DNA from: Burkholderiales bacterium
GTDB lineage: Bacteria; Pseudomonadota; Gammaproteobacteria; Burkholderiales; Burkholderiaceae_C
Length of the DNA stretch: 13,622 nt
Assembly: GCA_947448105.1 (NCBI GenBank)
Contig: CANFNE010000034.1
Location: forward strand, 1-13,622
Direction: 5' to 3'
The notes under the pieces were generated by a model that saw only the letters and a program-made list of their open reading frames with translations, ran no database searches and was not told where the DNA came from. Position 1 is the stretch's first letter. Every line of letters begins with the position of its first letter. Position numbers and translations under genes: made by a program. Shown piece by piece: positions 7,141 to 13,622 of this stretch.

Positions 7141-10100
7141 GCGGTTTTGGCGCCCGTGGGGCGCACCGCGCCGTACCAACTCGCATACAGCGCAGGCAAA
7201 AACAATAGCGTCAGAACGGTAGCGGCGAGCAGCCCGCCCATGATGGCCCAGGCCATGGGGCCCCAGAACACGCTACGCACCAAAGGCACCATCGCCAAGA
7301 TGGCAGCCAGTGCGGTCAGCACAATCGGGCGCAAGCGGTGCACTGCAGATTCGATGATGGCATGCCATAGCGGCAGCCCTTCGGACAGCGCGTGGTCAAT
7401 CTGCACCACCAAAATCACCGAGTTTCGGATGATCATGCCCGCCAGCGCAATCACGCCCAGCATGGCCACAAAACCGAAGGGAATGCGAAAGGCCAGGAGC
7501 ACCATCGTCACGCCAATCAGGCCCAGGGGTGCGGTGCACAAGACCAAGGCCATTTTTTTCATGTCCTGCAACTGCAGCATCAACAAGAAGAGCACGGCGA
7601 TACCCATAAGCGGCATGACCGCAAAGATGGACGCTTGGGCTTTTTGGCTGGACTCTTGGGTACCGCCAATCTCGATGCCATAGCCCAGCGGCAACTCGGC
7701 GGCAATGGCCTCGATACCCGGCGTGAGCGCCTTGGTCACGTCCGGGGCCTCCGCACCGACGACATCAGCGCGCACCGTGAGCGTGGGCACGCGGTTGCGC
7801 CGCCAAAGCACGCTGTCTTCACTGTCGAGCACCAAAGACGCCACTTGCGAGACGGGCACGAACTTGCCGTCGCGCAGGTAAATTTTGGTGTCCTTGAGGT
7901 TGTTCAGGTCGCTGCGCTCGGCCTGAACCAAGCGGGTGACTACGTCGATGGTTTTGTCGGCTTCGCGGTACTGGGTGATAGTGCGGCCCGACAGCGAAGC
8001 TTGCAGGGCGTTTTGAACCTGCTGCGAGCTGATACCCAAGGCGCGGGCCTTGTCTTGGTCCACAGCGACCCGCACTTGCTTGAGCCGCTCGCCCCAGTCC
8101 TGGTTGACGCGGCGCACATGCGACTCTGCCCGCATTGCAGCGGCCACGCGGTCTGCGATGGTTTGCACTTGTGCCAAGTCGGTGCCAAACACGCGGTACT
8201 GGATGGGGTATCCCACGGGTGGGCCGTTTTCCAGCCGGTTTACGCGGCCGCGTACAGCGGGAAAGTCGGTTTCAAAGAGTTGGGCGATGCGCTCGAGCAC
8301 GCGCTCGCGGGCCTCGCCGCCACGCGTCATCACCATCAGCTGGCCCAGGTTCAGTTGGGGCGTTTGCACATCCAGCGGCAAATAGAAGCGCGGGCTGCCG
8401 GTGCCGATATAGCTGGTCACTGCCGCCACATCCGGGTCGCCCTTGAGACGCGCCTCCAGCGCCAAGACCTCGCGCTGGCTGGCCTCGAAGGTAGCGGCCT
8501 GCGGCATCCACAAGTCCACCACCAGTTCAGGCCGGTCTGAGGCAGGAAAGAACTGCTTGGGCACGTAATTGAACAGGGCGATAGCCGCCATGAACGCAGC
8601 CACCGTGCCCGCAATCACCCAAAGGCGCCAACGCAGGCACGCATCCACCACGCCGCGGAACCACCGATACACCCCGGTCTGGTAGACCGCGTCTTCGTCG
8701 TGCGAGCCTGTGACGGTGTGCGTCTTGAGCAGTTGAAAGCCCAGGTAGGGTGTGAAGATCACGGCCACAAACCAGCTCAAAACCAGTGAAATTCCCACCA
8801 CCTGGAACAAGGAGAACACGTATTCCCCCGAATTGCTGTTGGCCAGTCCGACCGGCAAGAATCCGGCTGCGGTAATCAGCGTGCCGGTGAGCATGGGGAA
8901 TGCGGTGACGGTGTACGCGTACGTGGCCGCGCGCATCTTGTCCCAGCCCTGTTCGAGCTTGAGCGCCATCATTTCCACGGCAATGATGGCGTCGTCCACC
9001 AGCAAGCCCAGCGCGATGATGAGCGCGCCCAACGAAATGCGCTGCAGCTCAATGCCCAACGCGTACATCACGCCAAAGGTTATCAAGAGCACCAGGGGAA
9101 TCGACAGCGCCACCACCAGGCCCGGGCGGATGCCCAGCGAGAAAAAGCTCACCGCAAGCACGATGACCACCGCCTCCAACAGGCTCTTTTTGAACTCATG
9201 TACCGACTCTTCCACCACGCGCGGCTGGTCTGACACGGCGTGGATTTCTACCCCGACCGGAAAGCGGGCCTGAACGCGTTTGACGGTGGCGTCCACCTGC
9301 TTGCCCAGACTCAGCACGTCACCGCCCTTGCGCATGCTCACCGCCAGGCCAATGGCGGGCTCGCCGTTGAAGCGCATTTTTGAGGTGGCCGGGTCAATCA
9401 CACCGCGGCGCACTTCGGCAATATCGCCCAGGCGAAAGGTGCGGTTGCCTGCGCGAATGCCAATATTGGCAATCTTGTCGGCCGATTCAAATTCACCGCT
9501 GACCGTCAGGCGCACTTCTTCAGAACCCGCCTGCACCGTGCCTGACGCAGCCACGCTGTTGGTGGCCGCCAAGGTGCTGGCAATCAGACCGGGGTCCAGT
9601 CCCAAGGACGAGAGCTTGGCGTTGGAGGCCTCGATATAGATCGTTTGGTCTTGCACGCCGATCAGTTCGACTTTGTTCACGTCGGGCACGCGCAGGAACT
9701 CGTTGCGCAAGGCGTCGGCGAAATCGCGTACCTCGGTGGTGGTAAAGCCGTCGCCGGTGATGGCGTACAAATTACCGAAGGTGTCGCCAAACTCGTCATT
9801 GAAAAACGGCCCTTGTACGCCTGGCGGCAGGGTGTACTGGACGTCGCCTACCTTTTTGCGCACCTGGTACCACACATTGGGCACATCGGCAGCGGCGGTG
9901 GATTCGCGCAGATTGACCCGGATTTGCGTGATACCAGGTTTGACGTAGCTCGCGGTGAAGTCCACCTCGGCCACCTCTTGGAGTTTTTTCTCTAAGCGGT
10001 CTGCCACCTGTTCGGCCATTTGCTGGGCGGACGCCCCGGGCCATCCCACCTGCACGATCATGGTCTTGACGGTGAAGTCCGGGTCTTCTTTTTGGCCCAA

Positions 10101-10202
10101 TTGGTTGTAGGCAAAAAAACCGGAAATCCCCAGCAGCAGCAGCAAAAACACCGTGAACTGCCGGTGGCGCAGCGCCCATTCAGACAGATTGATGCCGCTC
10201 AT
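7122..10202 (-). CDS. RND (HAE-type) efflux pump, inner-membrane permease
   Basis: A 1026-residue proton-driven exporter with the standard RND layout: a first transmembrane helix at about 15-33, a large periplasmic loop to about 340, a helix bundle about 340-500, a helix at about 527-546, a second periplasmic loop to about 855, and a final bundle about 858-1010. The paired proton-relay aspartates are in GLLVDDAII (Asp403-Asp404). At the position of the AcrB relay lysine (Lys940) the sequence is GMIIRNSVIL, so Arg926 takes its place. The N-terminus (NLSEWALRHRQ, then EDPDFTVKTMIVQVGWPGAS) resembles the TriC-like branch of the family more than AcrB. Substrates are unknown; hydrophobic toxicants would fit. 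I chose the ATG at 10202 because it overlaps the adaptor stop as ATGA and precedes the first helix; 58 upstream codons in frame are an out-of-frame reading of the adaptor gene. Confidence 0.95.
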   Translation of the reverse strand: MSGINLSEWALRHRQFTVFLLLLLGISGFFAYNQLGQKEDPDFTVKTMIVQVGWPGASAQQMAEQVADRLEKKLQEVAEVDFTASYVKPGITQIRVNLRESTAAADVPNVWYQVRKKVGDVQYTLPPGVQGPFFNDEFGDTFGNLYAITGDGFTTTEVRDFADALRNEFLRVPDVNKVELIGVQDQTIYIEASNAKLSSLGLDPGLIASTLAATNSVAASGTVQAGSEEVRLTVSGEFESADKIANIGIRAGNRTFRLGDIAEVRRGVIDPATSKMRFNGEPAIGLAVSMRKGGDVLSLGKQVDATVKRVQARFPVGVEIHAVSDQPRVVEESVHEFKKSLLEAVVIVLAVSFFSLGIRPGLVVALSIPLVLLITFGVMYALGIELQRISLGALIIALGLLVDDAIIAVEMMALKLEQGWDKMRAATYAYTVTAFPMLTGTLITAAGFLPVGLANSNSGEYVFSLFQVVGISLVLSWFVAVIFTPYLGFQLLKTHTVTGSHDEDAVYQTGVYRWFRGVVDACLRWRLWVIAGTVAAFMAAIALFNYVPKQFFPASDRPELVVDLWMPQAATFEASQREVLALEARLKGDPDVAAVTSYIGTGSPRFYLPLDVQTPQLNLGQLMVMTRGGEARERVLERIAQLFETDFPAVRGRVNRLENGPPVGYPIQYRVFGTDLAQVQTIADRVAAAMRAESHVRRVNQDWGERLKQVRVAVDQDKARALGISSQQVQNALQASLSGRTITQYREADKTIDVVTRLVQAERSDLNNLKDTKIYLRDGKFVPVSQVASLVLDSEDSVLWRRNRVPTLTVRADVVGAEAPDVTKALTPGIEAIAAELPLGYGIEIGGTQESSQKAQASIFAVMPLMGIAVLFLLMLQLQDMKKMALVLCTAPLGLIGVTMVLLAFRIPFGFVAMLGVIALAGMIIRNSVILVVQIDHALSEGLPLWHAIIESAVHRLRPIVLTALAAILAMVPLVRSVFWGPMAWAIMGGLLAATVLTLLFLPALYASWYGAVRPTGAKTAPGVAA

Positions 10203-11332
10203 GGCTTGGCCCCGGTGAGCCGCACCTTCTGGCCTTCGACCAGCAAGTTGGCGCCGGCAGTGACCACGGTTTCTCCTCCTGAGAGACCTTCTTTGACCCA
10301 AACGGTGTCGTTTTGCGTTCCACCGAGCACCACCTTTCGCGCAGCGACCTGCTGGGTTGCGGGGTTGAGCACCCACACCAGCGCGTCACCGGTCTTGTTG
10401 TAAATGGCAGTGAGCGGCAAGCGGATGGCGCTGGACGTGTCGGTGTCCACCAGGTTCACTACGGCGGTCATGCCCAGGCGCAAGGCTTCGTCGGCGTTGG
10501 TAATGCGTACGCGGGCTGAATACGTTCGTGTGACGGTGTCGGTGTCCGGTGCAAGTTCGCGCAGCACGGCTTTGTAGCGCTTGCCGGGCAGGGCCCAGAC
10601 GCTGACTTGCATGTCCTTGGCTTGGCGCAGCTCGTCCACCCGCGACTCGGGCACGCTGACCACCACTTCGCGCTCGCCGTCAGCCGCTACGGTCAGCACC
10701 GGTTGGCCTGCGCCGACCACCTGCCCCGCTTCTGCGGCAATGGCGGTGACGATGCCCGCGCGCTCGGCGCGCAGCTCAGAAAAACCGCGTTGATTGAGGT
10801 TGATTTGCTGGCGCGCTAAAGCCATTTTCAGGCCGGCCTGGGCCTCGTCGAGGGCCTGTTTGAGGGTATCGAGCTCGGCCTGGGACGCAAATTTGCGCGC
10901 GAGCAAGGTCTCGGTGCGGGAGATGTCGAGCTGCAATTTGGCGATGCGGCTGCGGCTTGCCTCCACGTCGGCGTCAGAGGCAGCGATTTGCAGTGTTTCC
11001 TGCGCCGTGTCCAGGCGCATCAGCGGCTGGCCCGCTGTGACGTGGCTGCCCACTTCCACCAAGCGATTCAAAATCTTGCCACCGGCCCGAAAGGACAGGC
11101 TGTTTTCGTAGCGGGCGCGCACCTCGCCGGAATACGCCGCCGTGGTGCTGGACGCTGCGGCCCCCGCCACCACGGTGCGCACGGGGCGGGGCGCCTCGGA
11201 CGTCGCAGCCTCCTTGGGCGCGCAGGCCGTTAGAAAGAACAGGGAAGACAGCGTGCTGACCACAGCCGCCCCGGTTGCCAGGTGGTGGAACTTGGTGCTT
11301 GCCGCTGCCTCGTGTGCCGAAATCTCCCGCAT
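10199..11332 (-). CDS. RND periplasmic adaptor (membrane-fusion) lipoprotein
   Basis: A 377-residue adaptor linking the pump to the TolC-like channel. The N-terminus is a lipoprotein signal: a hydrophobic stretch (about 19-34) ends in lipobox LTAC with Cys37 as the lipidation site. Domains follow the usual hairpin order: a first half-lipoyl segment (GKILNRLVEVGSHVTAGQPLMRLD), an alpha-helical coiled-coil hairpin (about 110-180, rich in Ala/Glu/Leu/Arg), a second half-lipoyl segment (AERAGIVTAIAAEAGQVVGAGQPVLTVA), then beta-barrel and membrane-proximal domains to the C-terminus (ending in GGETVVTAGANLLVEGQKVRLTG). The ATG at 11332 is preferred: AAAGGA lies 6 bp before it, while an upstream TTG at 11365 lacks one. 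It is first in the efflux operon, preceded by a 208-bp gap with promoter-like sequence, and its stop overlaps the pump start. Confidence 0.93.
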   Translation of the reverse strand: MREISAHEAAASTKFHHLATGAAVVSTLSSLFFLTACAPKEAATSEAPRPVRTVVAGAAASSTTAAYSGEVRARYENSLSFRAGGKILNRLVEVGSHVTAGQPLMRLDTAQETLQIAASDADVEASRSRIAKLQLDISRTETLLARKFASQAELDTLKQALDEAQAGLKMALARQQINLNQRGFSELRAERAGIVTAIAAEAGQVVGAGQPVLTVAADGEREVVVSVPESRVDELRQAKDMQVSVWALPGKRYKAVLRELAPDTDTVTRTYSARVRITNADEALRLGMTAVVNLVDTDTSSAIRLPLTAIYNKTGDALVWVLNPATQQVAARKVVLGGTQNDTVWVKEGLSGGETVVTAGANLLVEGQKVRLTGAKP

Positions 11333-11338
11333 GGTTTT

Positions 11339-11344
11339 TCCTTT
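11339..11344 (-). promoter_or_regulatory. Ribosome-binding site of the efflux adaptor gene
   Basis: AAAGGA on the minus strand, 6 bp before the ATG at 11332. This site decides between that start and the in-frame ATG and TTG codons just upstream. Confidence 0.6.
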
Positions 11345-11356
11345 CATCTTGCATGT

Positions 11357-11403
11357 TGTTATCAATTAAGTAACAGTATACGCAAAAATAATGAAAAAAT
11401 TTG
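11357..11403 (-). promoter_or_regulatory. AT-rich promoter region and candidate operator of the efflux operon
   Basis: This is the only clearly AT-rich stretch in the window and lies 25-71 bp upstream of the adaptor start. On the minus strand TATACT (11380-11375) makes a fair -10 box, though the -35 region 16-18 bp upstream is only an A/T-run with no good TTGACA match. A TTGCGT followed 16 bp later by GATAAC is an alternative pairing. Right after the -10 lies the inverted repeat TGTTA-N9-TAACA (11357-11375), positioned where a repressor would block transcription. RND operons are commonly controlled by TetR-, MarR- or LysR-type proteins, but no regulator gene is present here. The promoter call is moderate and the operator call weak. 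Confidence 0.4.
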
Positions 11404-11503
11404 GGATACCCGCACGACATACCGAACAATTTCGCACGAAAAAAGCCATCGTGGAGCGCACGCTGCGCCCGCGCCCCGACTGCGGTGGCCTAGCTGGCGG
11501 GCA

Positions 11504-11538
11504 TCCTGACCCCGGTGCGCAGCACCAGGCTTTCAGGA
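11504..11538 (-). terminator. Strong two-part hairpin directly after dbpA
   Basis: Starting 2 nt after the dbpA stop, the transcript can form an outer 6-bp stem UCCUGA/UCAGGA enclosing an 8-bp stem CCUGGUGC/GCACCGGG (one G-U wobble) with a UGC loop; an asymmetric bulge (aag opposite g) separates the stems. No U-tract follows (the next bases are GC-rich), so it is not a standard intrinsic terminator. It could stabilise the mRNA 3' end, act with Rho, or serve as a processing site. The remainder of the 11333-11540 gap holds the promoter region and otherwise nothing I recognise. Confidence 0.45.
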
Positions 11539-11540
11539 CC

Positions 11541-12953
11541 TCACATCAGCCGCACTTTGACCGACTTGCCCTTGATGCGCCCGGCATTGAGCTTGGCGCA
11601 GGCCGCAGGCGCCACCGGGCGGGCTACTGCGACAAAGGTGCAGAACTCGGTGACCTGGATCTTGCCGATCTGCTCGCGCGTGTAGGCGGGGCCGCCTTCG
11701 TCGTTGGTAAGCGCCCCGAGCACGTCGCCAGGGCGGATTTTTTCTTTGCGGCCGCCCAAGATTTGCAGCGTCACCATGGGCGGCAGCAGCGGCGCGGTGC
11801 TCGCTGGCGTGAGTGTGTCCAGGCCAAACCAGGTGCTTGTGAAGTGTTGGTATTGCTCGATCTTGCCCACCGCACCCATCTCGTTCATGCTGGCCAGGCT
11901 CAGGGCCAGGCCCGATTCACCCGCGCGTCCGGTGCGGCCCACGCGGTGCACATGCACTTCCGGGTCGGGGGTGATGTCCACGCTGATGACGGCTTCGAGC
12001 TGGTTGATATCCAACCCGCGCGAGGCCACGTCGGTGGCCACCAGCACCGAGCAGCTGCGGTTGGCAAACTGCGCCAGCACCTGGTCGCGCTCGCGCTGCT
12101 CGAGTTCGCCGTACAGGGCCAGGGCGTTAAAGCCATGAACTTGGAGCCAGTCCACCAGGTCTTTGCATTGCTGCTTGGTGTTGCAAAACGCCAGCGTGCT
12201 GACCGGGCGAAAGTGCATCAGCAACTGGCCCACGGCGTCAAAGCGGTTGGCGCGGGTCACTTCATAAAAGCGCTGCTCAATCTGGCTTTGGGCCTGGGGC
12301 GCCTCTATCTTGATGTGCAGCGGGTCTTTAAGAAAAGAGCGGGCCAGCTTCTCAATGCCTTCGGGGTAGGTGGCCGAAAAAAGCAGGGTTTGGCGGTCTT
12401 TGGGCGTTTGCTTGACGACTTTGGTGATGTCTTCAAAAAACCCCATGTCCAGCATGCGGTCGGCCTCGTCGAGCACCAGGGTGTTCAGGCTTTCGAGCGC
12501 CAGGTAGCCGCGCTCCAGATGGTCCATGATGCGCCCGGGCGTGCCCACCACGATGTGGGCGCCGTTTTCCAGCGAAGCGCGCTGACCGCGCAGTGGAATG
12601 CCGCCGCACAGCGTGACCACCTTGACGTTGTCTTGCGCGCGCGCCAGGCGGCGGATTTCGACCGTCACTTGGTCGGCCAGTTCGCGGGTGGGGCACAGCA
12701 CCATGGCTTGCACTGCAAACCAGCGCGGGTTGAGTTTGGCCAAGAGCGCCAGCGCAAAGGCAGCGGTTTTGCCGCTGCCGGTTTTGGCCTGGGCAATCAA
12801 GTCCTTGCCCGCCAGCGCGGCGGGCAGGCTGGCGGCCTGGATGGGCGTCATTTCCAGGTAGCCGAGTTGCTCCAGGTTGGCCAGGGTGGCCGGGGCCAGC
12901 GGCAGGGAAGAAAAAGCGGTGGCCGTCGTGGCCTTATTTGGTGTAGAAGTCAT
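11541..12953 (-). CDS. dbpA: ATP-dependent RNA helicase DbpA (DEAD-box, 23S rRNA-specific)
   Basis: A 470-residue DEAD-box helicase. RecA-like domain 1 carries the Q motif GYLEMTPIQ (31-39), motif I AKTGSGKT (56-63), PTREL (88-92), GTPGR (137-141), DEAD (162-165) and SAT (193-195). Domain 2 carries ATDVASRGLD (306-315) and HRVGRTGRAG (336-345). The C-terminal 78 residues (about 393-470: MVTLQILGGRKEKIRPGDVLGALT, IGKIQVTEFCTFVAVA, KGKSVKVR) match the DbpA RNA-binding domain, which in E. coli recognises hairpin 92 of 23S rRNA during 50S subunit assembly. That domain separates it from RhlE, SrmB and CsdA. The start at 12953 is the only ATG before the conserved TAFSSLPL region. That ATG lies inside a perfect inverted repeat, and only GGGTG precedes it as a possible ribosome-binding site. 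Confidence 0.95.
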   Translation of the reverse strand: MTSTPNKATTATAFSSLPLAPATLANLEQLGYLEMTPIQAASLPAALAGKDLIAQAKTGSGKTAAFALALLAKLNPRWFAVQAMVLCPTRELADQVTVEIRRLARAQDNVKVVTLCGGIPLRGQRASLENGAHIVVGTPGRIMDHLERGYLALESLNTLVLDEADRMLDMGFFEDITKVVKQTPKDRQTLLFSATYPEGIEKLARSFLKDPLHIKIEAPQAQSQIEQRFYEVTRANRFDAVGQLLMHFRPVSTLAFCNTKQQCKDLVDWLQVHGFNALALYGELEQRERDQVLAQFANRSCSVLVATDVASRGLDINQLEAVISVDITPDPEVHVHRVGRTGRAGESGLALSLASMNEMGAVGKIEQYQHFTSTWFGLDTLTPASTAPLLPPMVTLQILGGRKEKIRPGDVLGALTNDEGGPAYTREQIGKIQVTEFCTFVAVARPVAPAACAKLNAGRIKGKSVKVRLM

Positions 12954-12979
12954 GCACCCATTATCGGGCGCGGTGCATG
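12951..12979 (-). promoter_or_regulatory. Inverted repeat enclosing the dbpA start codon
   Basis: CATGCACC and GGTGCATG form a perfect 8-bp inverted repeat with a 13-nt loop. In the dbpA mRNA the downstream arm contains the only Shine-Dalgarno-like sequence (GGUG) and the AUG start codon. A competing smaller stem GCGCCC/GGGUGC (one G-U pair, 6-nt loop) uses part of the same bases. Either fold would hide the initiation site. A DNA operator overlapping the start is the alternative reading. Confidence 0.5.
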
Positions 12980-12990
12980 GACTGCTAACG

Positions 12991-13031
12991 ACGGCCCCAG
13001 CAGCAGCACCAAGGCCACTGGCAGGGGCCGT
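12991..13031 (-). repeat. 8-bp inverted repeat between the FKBP gene and dbpA
   Basis: ACGGCCCC and GGGGCCGT pair perfectly across a 25-nt loop, 12 bp after the FKBP stop in the direction of transcription. It could be a transcription-stop or mRNA-protecting hairpin, but it has no U-tract and a long loop. It lies in the 90-bp gap 12954-13043, where I see no convincing sigma-70 promoter. Confidence 0.35.
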
Positions 13032-13043
13032 GGCGGCTTGCGC

Positions 13044-13493
13044 TTACTTGTTGATGGCCAGCAGTTCCACTTCAAACAAGAGTGTGGCGTTTGGCGGAAT
13101 CACGCCGCCCGCACCGCGCGCGCCATAAGCAATTGCCGCTGGGCAGGTGAGCTTTGCCTTGCCGCCCACCTTCATTTTTTGCACGCCTTCGGTCCAGCAC
13201 GGAATCACACCACGCAGCGGAAAGTCGATGGGCTCGTTGCGCTTGTAGGAGCTGTCAAATTCGCGCCCGTCGGGAAAGGTGCCTTTGTAATGGACTTTGA
13301 CGCTGTCGGCTGCGGTGGGGCTGGCGCCGCTGCCTTCTTTGATCGCGCGGTACACCAGGCCGCTGGGGGTGACCACAGCGCCGGGTTCTTTGCCTGCTGC
13401 GTCGGTGACGGCGTCGGCCATTGCGGTGGCGCTGAGTGCGAGGAGTGTGGCGGTGGTGGCGGCCAGGGTGAATTTGTGAAGGGTGGTTTTCAT
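13044..13493 (-). CDS. Periplasmic FKBP-type peptidyl-prolyl cis-trans isomerase
   Basis: A 149-residue protein with a Sec signal peptide (about 1-25, cleavage after ATAMA) followed by a single FKBP domain at about 40-148. It speeds cis-trans isomerisation of proline peptide bonds during folding of exported proteins. Expected active-site residues are present: Tyr69 in VHYKG, Phe79-Asp80 in REFDSS, Val96-Ile97 and Trp100 in GVIPCWTEG, Tyr123 in IAYG, and Phe140 in LLFEVELL. It is much shorter than E. coli FkpA (no N-terminal dimerisation domain), so it is a minimal exported FKBP. Two cysteines (99 and 117) could form a disulphide, which is not testable here. The start at 13493 lies at the signal peptide; no clear ribosome-binding site precedes it. 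It is the first gene of the minus-strand run seen in this window, 90 bp before dbpA. Confidence 0.93.
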   Translation of the reverse strand: MKTTLHKFTLAATTATLLALSATAMADAVTDAAGKEPGAVVTPSGLVYRAIKEGSGASPTAADSVKVHYKGTFPDGREFDSSYKRNEPIDFPLRGVIPCWTEGVQKMKVGGKAKLTCPAAIAYGARGAGGVIPPNATLLFEVELLAINK

Positions 13494-13576
13494 AGGTGAA
13501 TGGGTAAGGGAAATGGGTTGTGACTAACGCGCCGCATTCTCGCAGTCCGCACCGCCCATCAGGTAAGGTGCAGCCC

Positions 13577-13622
13577 ATGCCCCAAAGCGCCAAATCCTGC
13601 GGCCACCACCATGTGTATGTCA
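13577..13622 (+). CDS. Possible start of an unidentified plus-strand gene (truncated)
   Basis: An ATG at 13577 preceded by AAGGTG 6 bp upstream opens a frame running off the window, reading MPQSAKSCGHHHVYV. Only 15 codons are visible. A Cys-Gly-His-His-His segment so near the start might belong to a metal-binding or small ferredoxin-like protein, but that is a guess. The 83-bp divergent gap to the FKBP gene (13494-13576) would have to hold promoters for both genes; I see no clear -35/-10 pair in it. Confidence 0.4.
   Translation, partial: MPQSAKSCGHHHVYV

Noticed and set aside
7392..8540. A 382-codon plus-strand frame opposite the RND pump
   Set aside because: Same antisense effect; no ribosome-binding site or domain, and the pump frame is certain.
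10203..10376. In-frame N-terminal extension of the RND pump by 58 codons
   Set aside because: It lies inside the adaptor gene, is Arg-rich and unlike any RND N-terminus; the ATG at 10202 makes the expected ATGA overlap.
11439..11480. GCGCA/TGCGC hairpin followed by a T-run as an intrinsic terminator for dbpA
   Set aside because: The T-run starts about 10 nt after the stem, too far for an intrinsic terminator, and the stem is only 5 bp.
11391..13499. A 702-codon open frame on the plus strand, antisense to dbpA and the FKBP gene
   Set aside because: High GC at third codon positions removes stops from the opposite strand. The product is rich in Gly, His, Arg and Ala with no recognisable domain, and the two minus-strand genes under it are unmistakable.
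13549..13571. GCACC/GGTGC inverted repeat around the ribosome-binding site of the edge gene
   Set aside because: Five-bp arms with a 13-nt loop are expected often in DNA of this composition.

Overview
The window is ordinary, GC-rich chromosomal DNA. It most likely comes from a betaproteobacterium, probably of the Comamonadaceae/Burkholderiales type. This is inferred from base composition, dense packing, and the familiar look of the fused isobutyryl-CoA mutase, DbpA helicase, FKBP isomerase and AlkB proteins; it has not been tested by any search. I see no tRNA, rRNA, CRISPR array, transposase or phage gene.

Layout. Positions 1-1235 (+ strand) hold the C-terminal end of IcmF, a fused acyl-CoA mutase, followed 14 bp later by a small SAM-dependent methyltransferase. 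These converge, with an 18-bp gap, on a long run of minus-strand genes. Read in the direction of transcription (right to left) that run is: a periplasmic FKBP prolyl isomerase (13493-13044); the DEAD-box rRNA helicase DbpA (12953-11541); a 208-bp gap containing a hairpin and an AT-rich promoter-like island; a three-gene RND efflux system of lipoprotein adaptor, inner-membrane pump and TolC-like outer-membrane channel (11332-5773), joined by two 4-bp ATGA overlaps; an alpha/beta hydrolase with an HGGYW motif (5687-4824); alkane 1-monooxygenase AlkB (4736-3558); and a single-subunit, cytoplasmic molybdopterin oxidoreductase (3485-1254). At the right edge a possible plus-strand gene begins at 13577 and is cut off after 15 codons.

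How the genes may work together. The efflux genes are clearly one translationally coupled unit. The hydrolase, AlkB and molybdoenzyme follow on the same strand with gaps of 72-87 bp. They could be read through from the efflux promoter or carry their own promoters. AlkB oxidises the terminal carbon of alkanes or alkyl groups. The hydrolase and molybdoenzyme could act on later or related products, and the RND pump could export hydrophobic compounds, but this link is inference from position only. No rubredoxin, rubredoxin reductase, alcohol dehydrogenase or transcriptional regulator is present in the window.

Nothing here is a convincing undescribed system. The items most worth a second look are: an 8-bp perfect inverted repeat that buries the dbpA start codon; a strong two-part hairpin directly after the dbpA stop; the apparent Asp in place of Cys/Sec at the expected Mo-ligand position of the molybdoenzyme; the co-orientation of efflux, hydrolase, AlkB and molybdoenzyme genes; and a 19-bp inverted repeat in the presumed efflux promoter.
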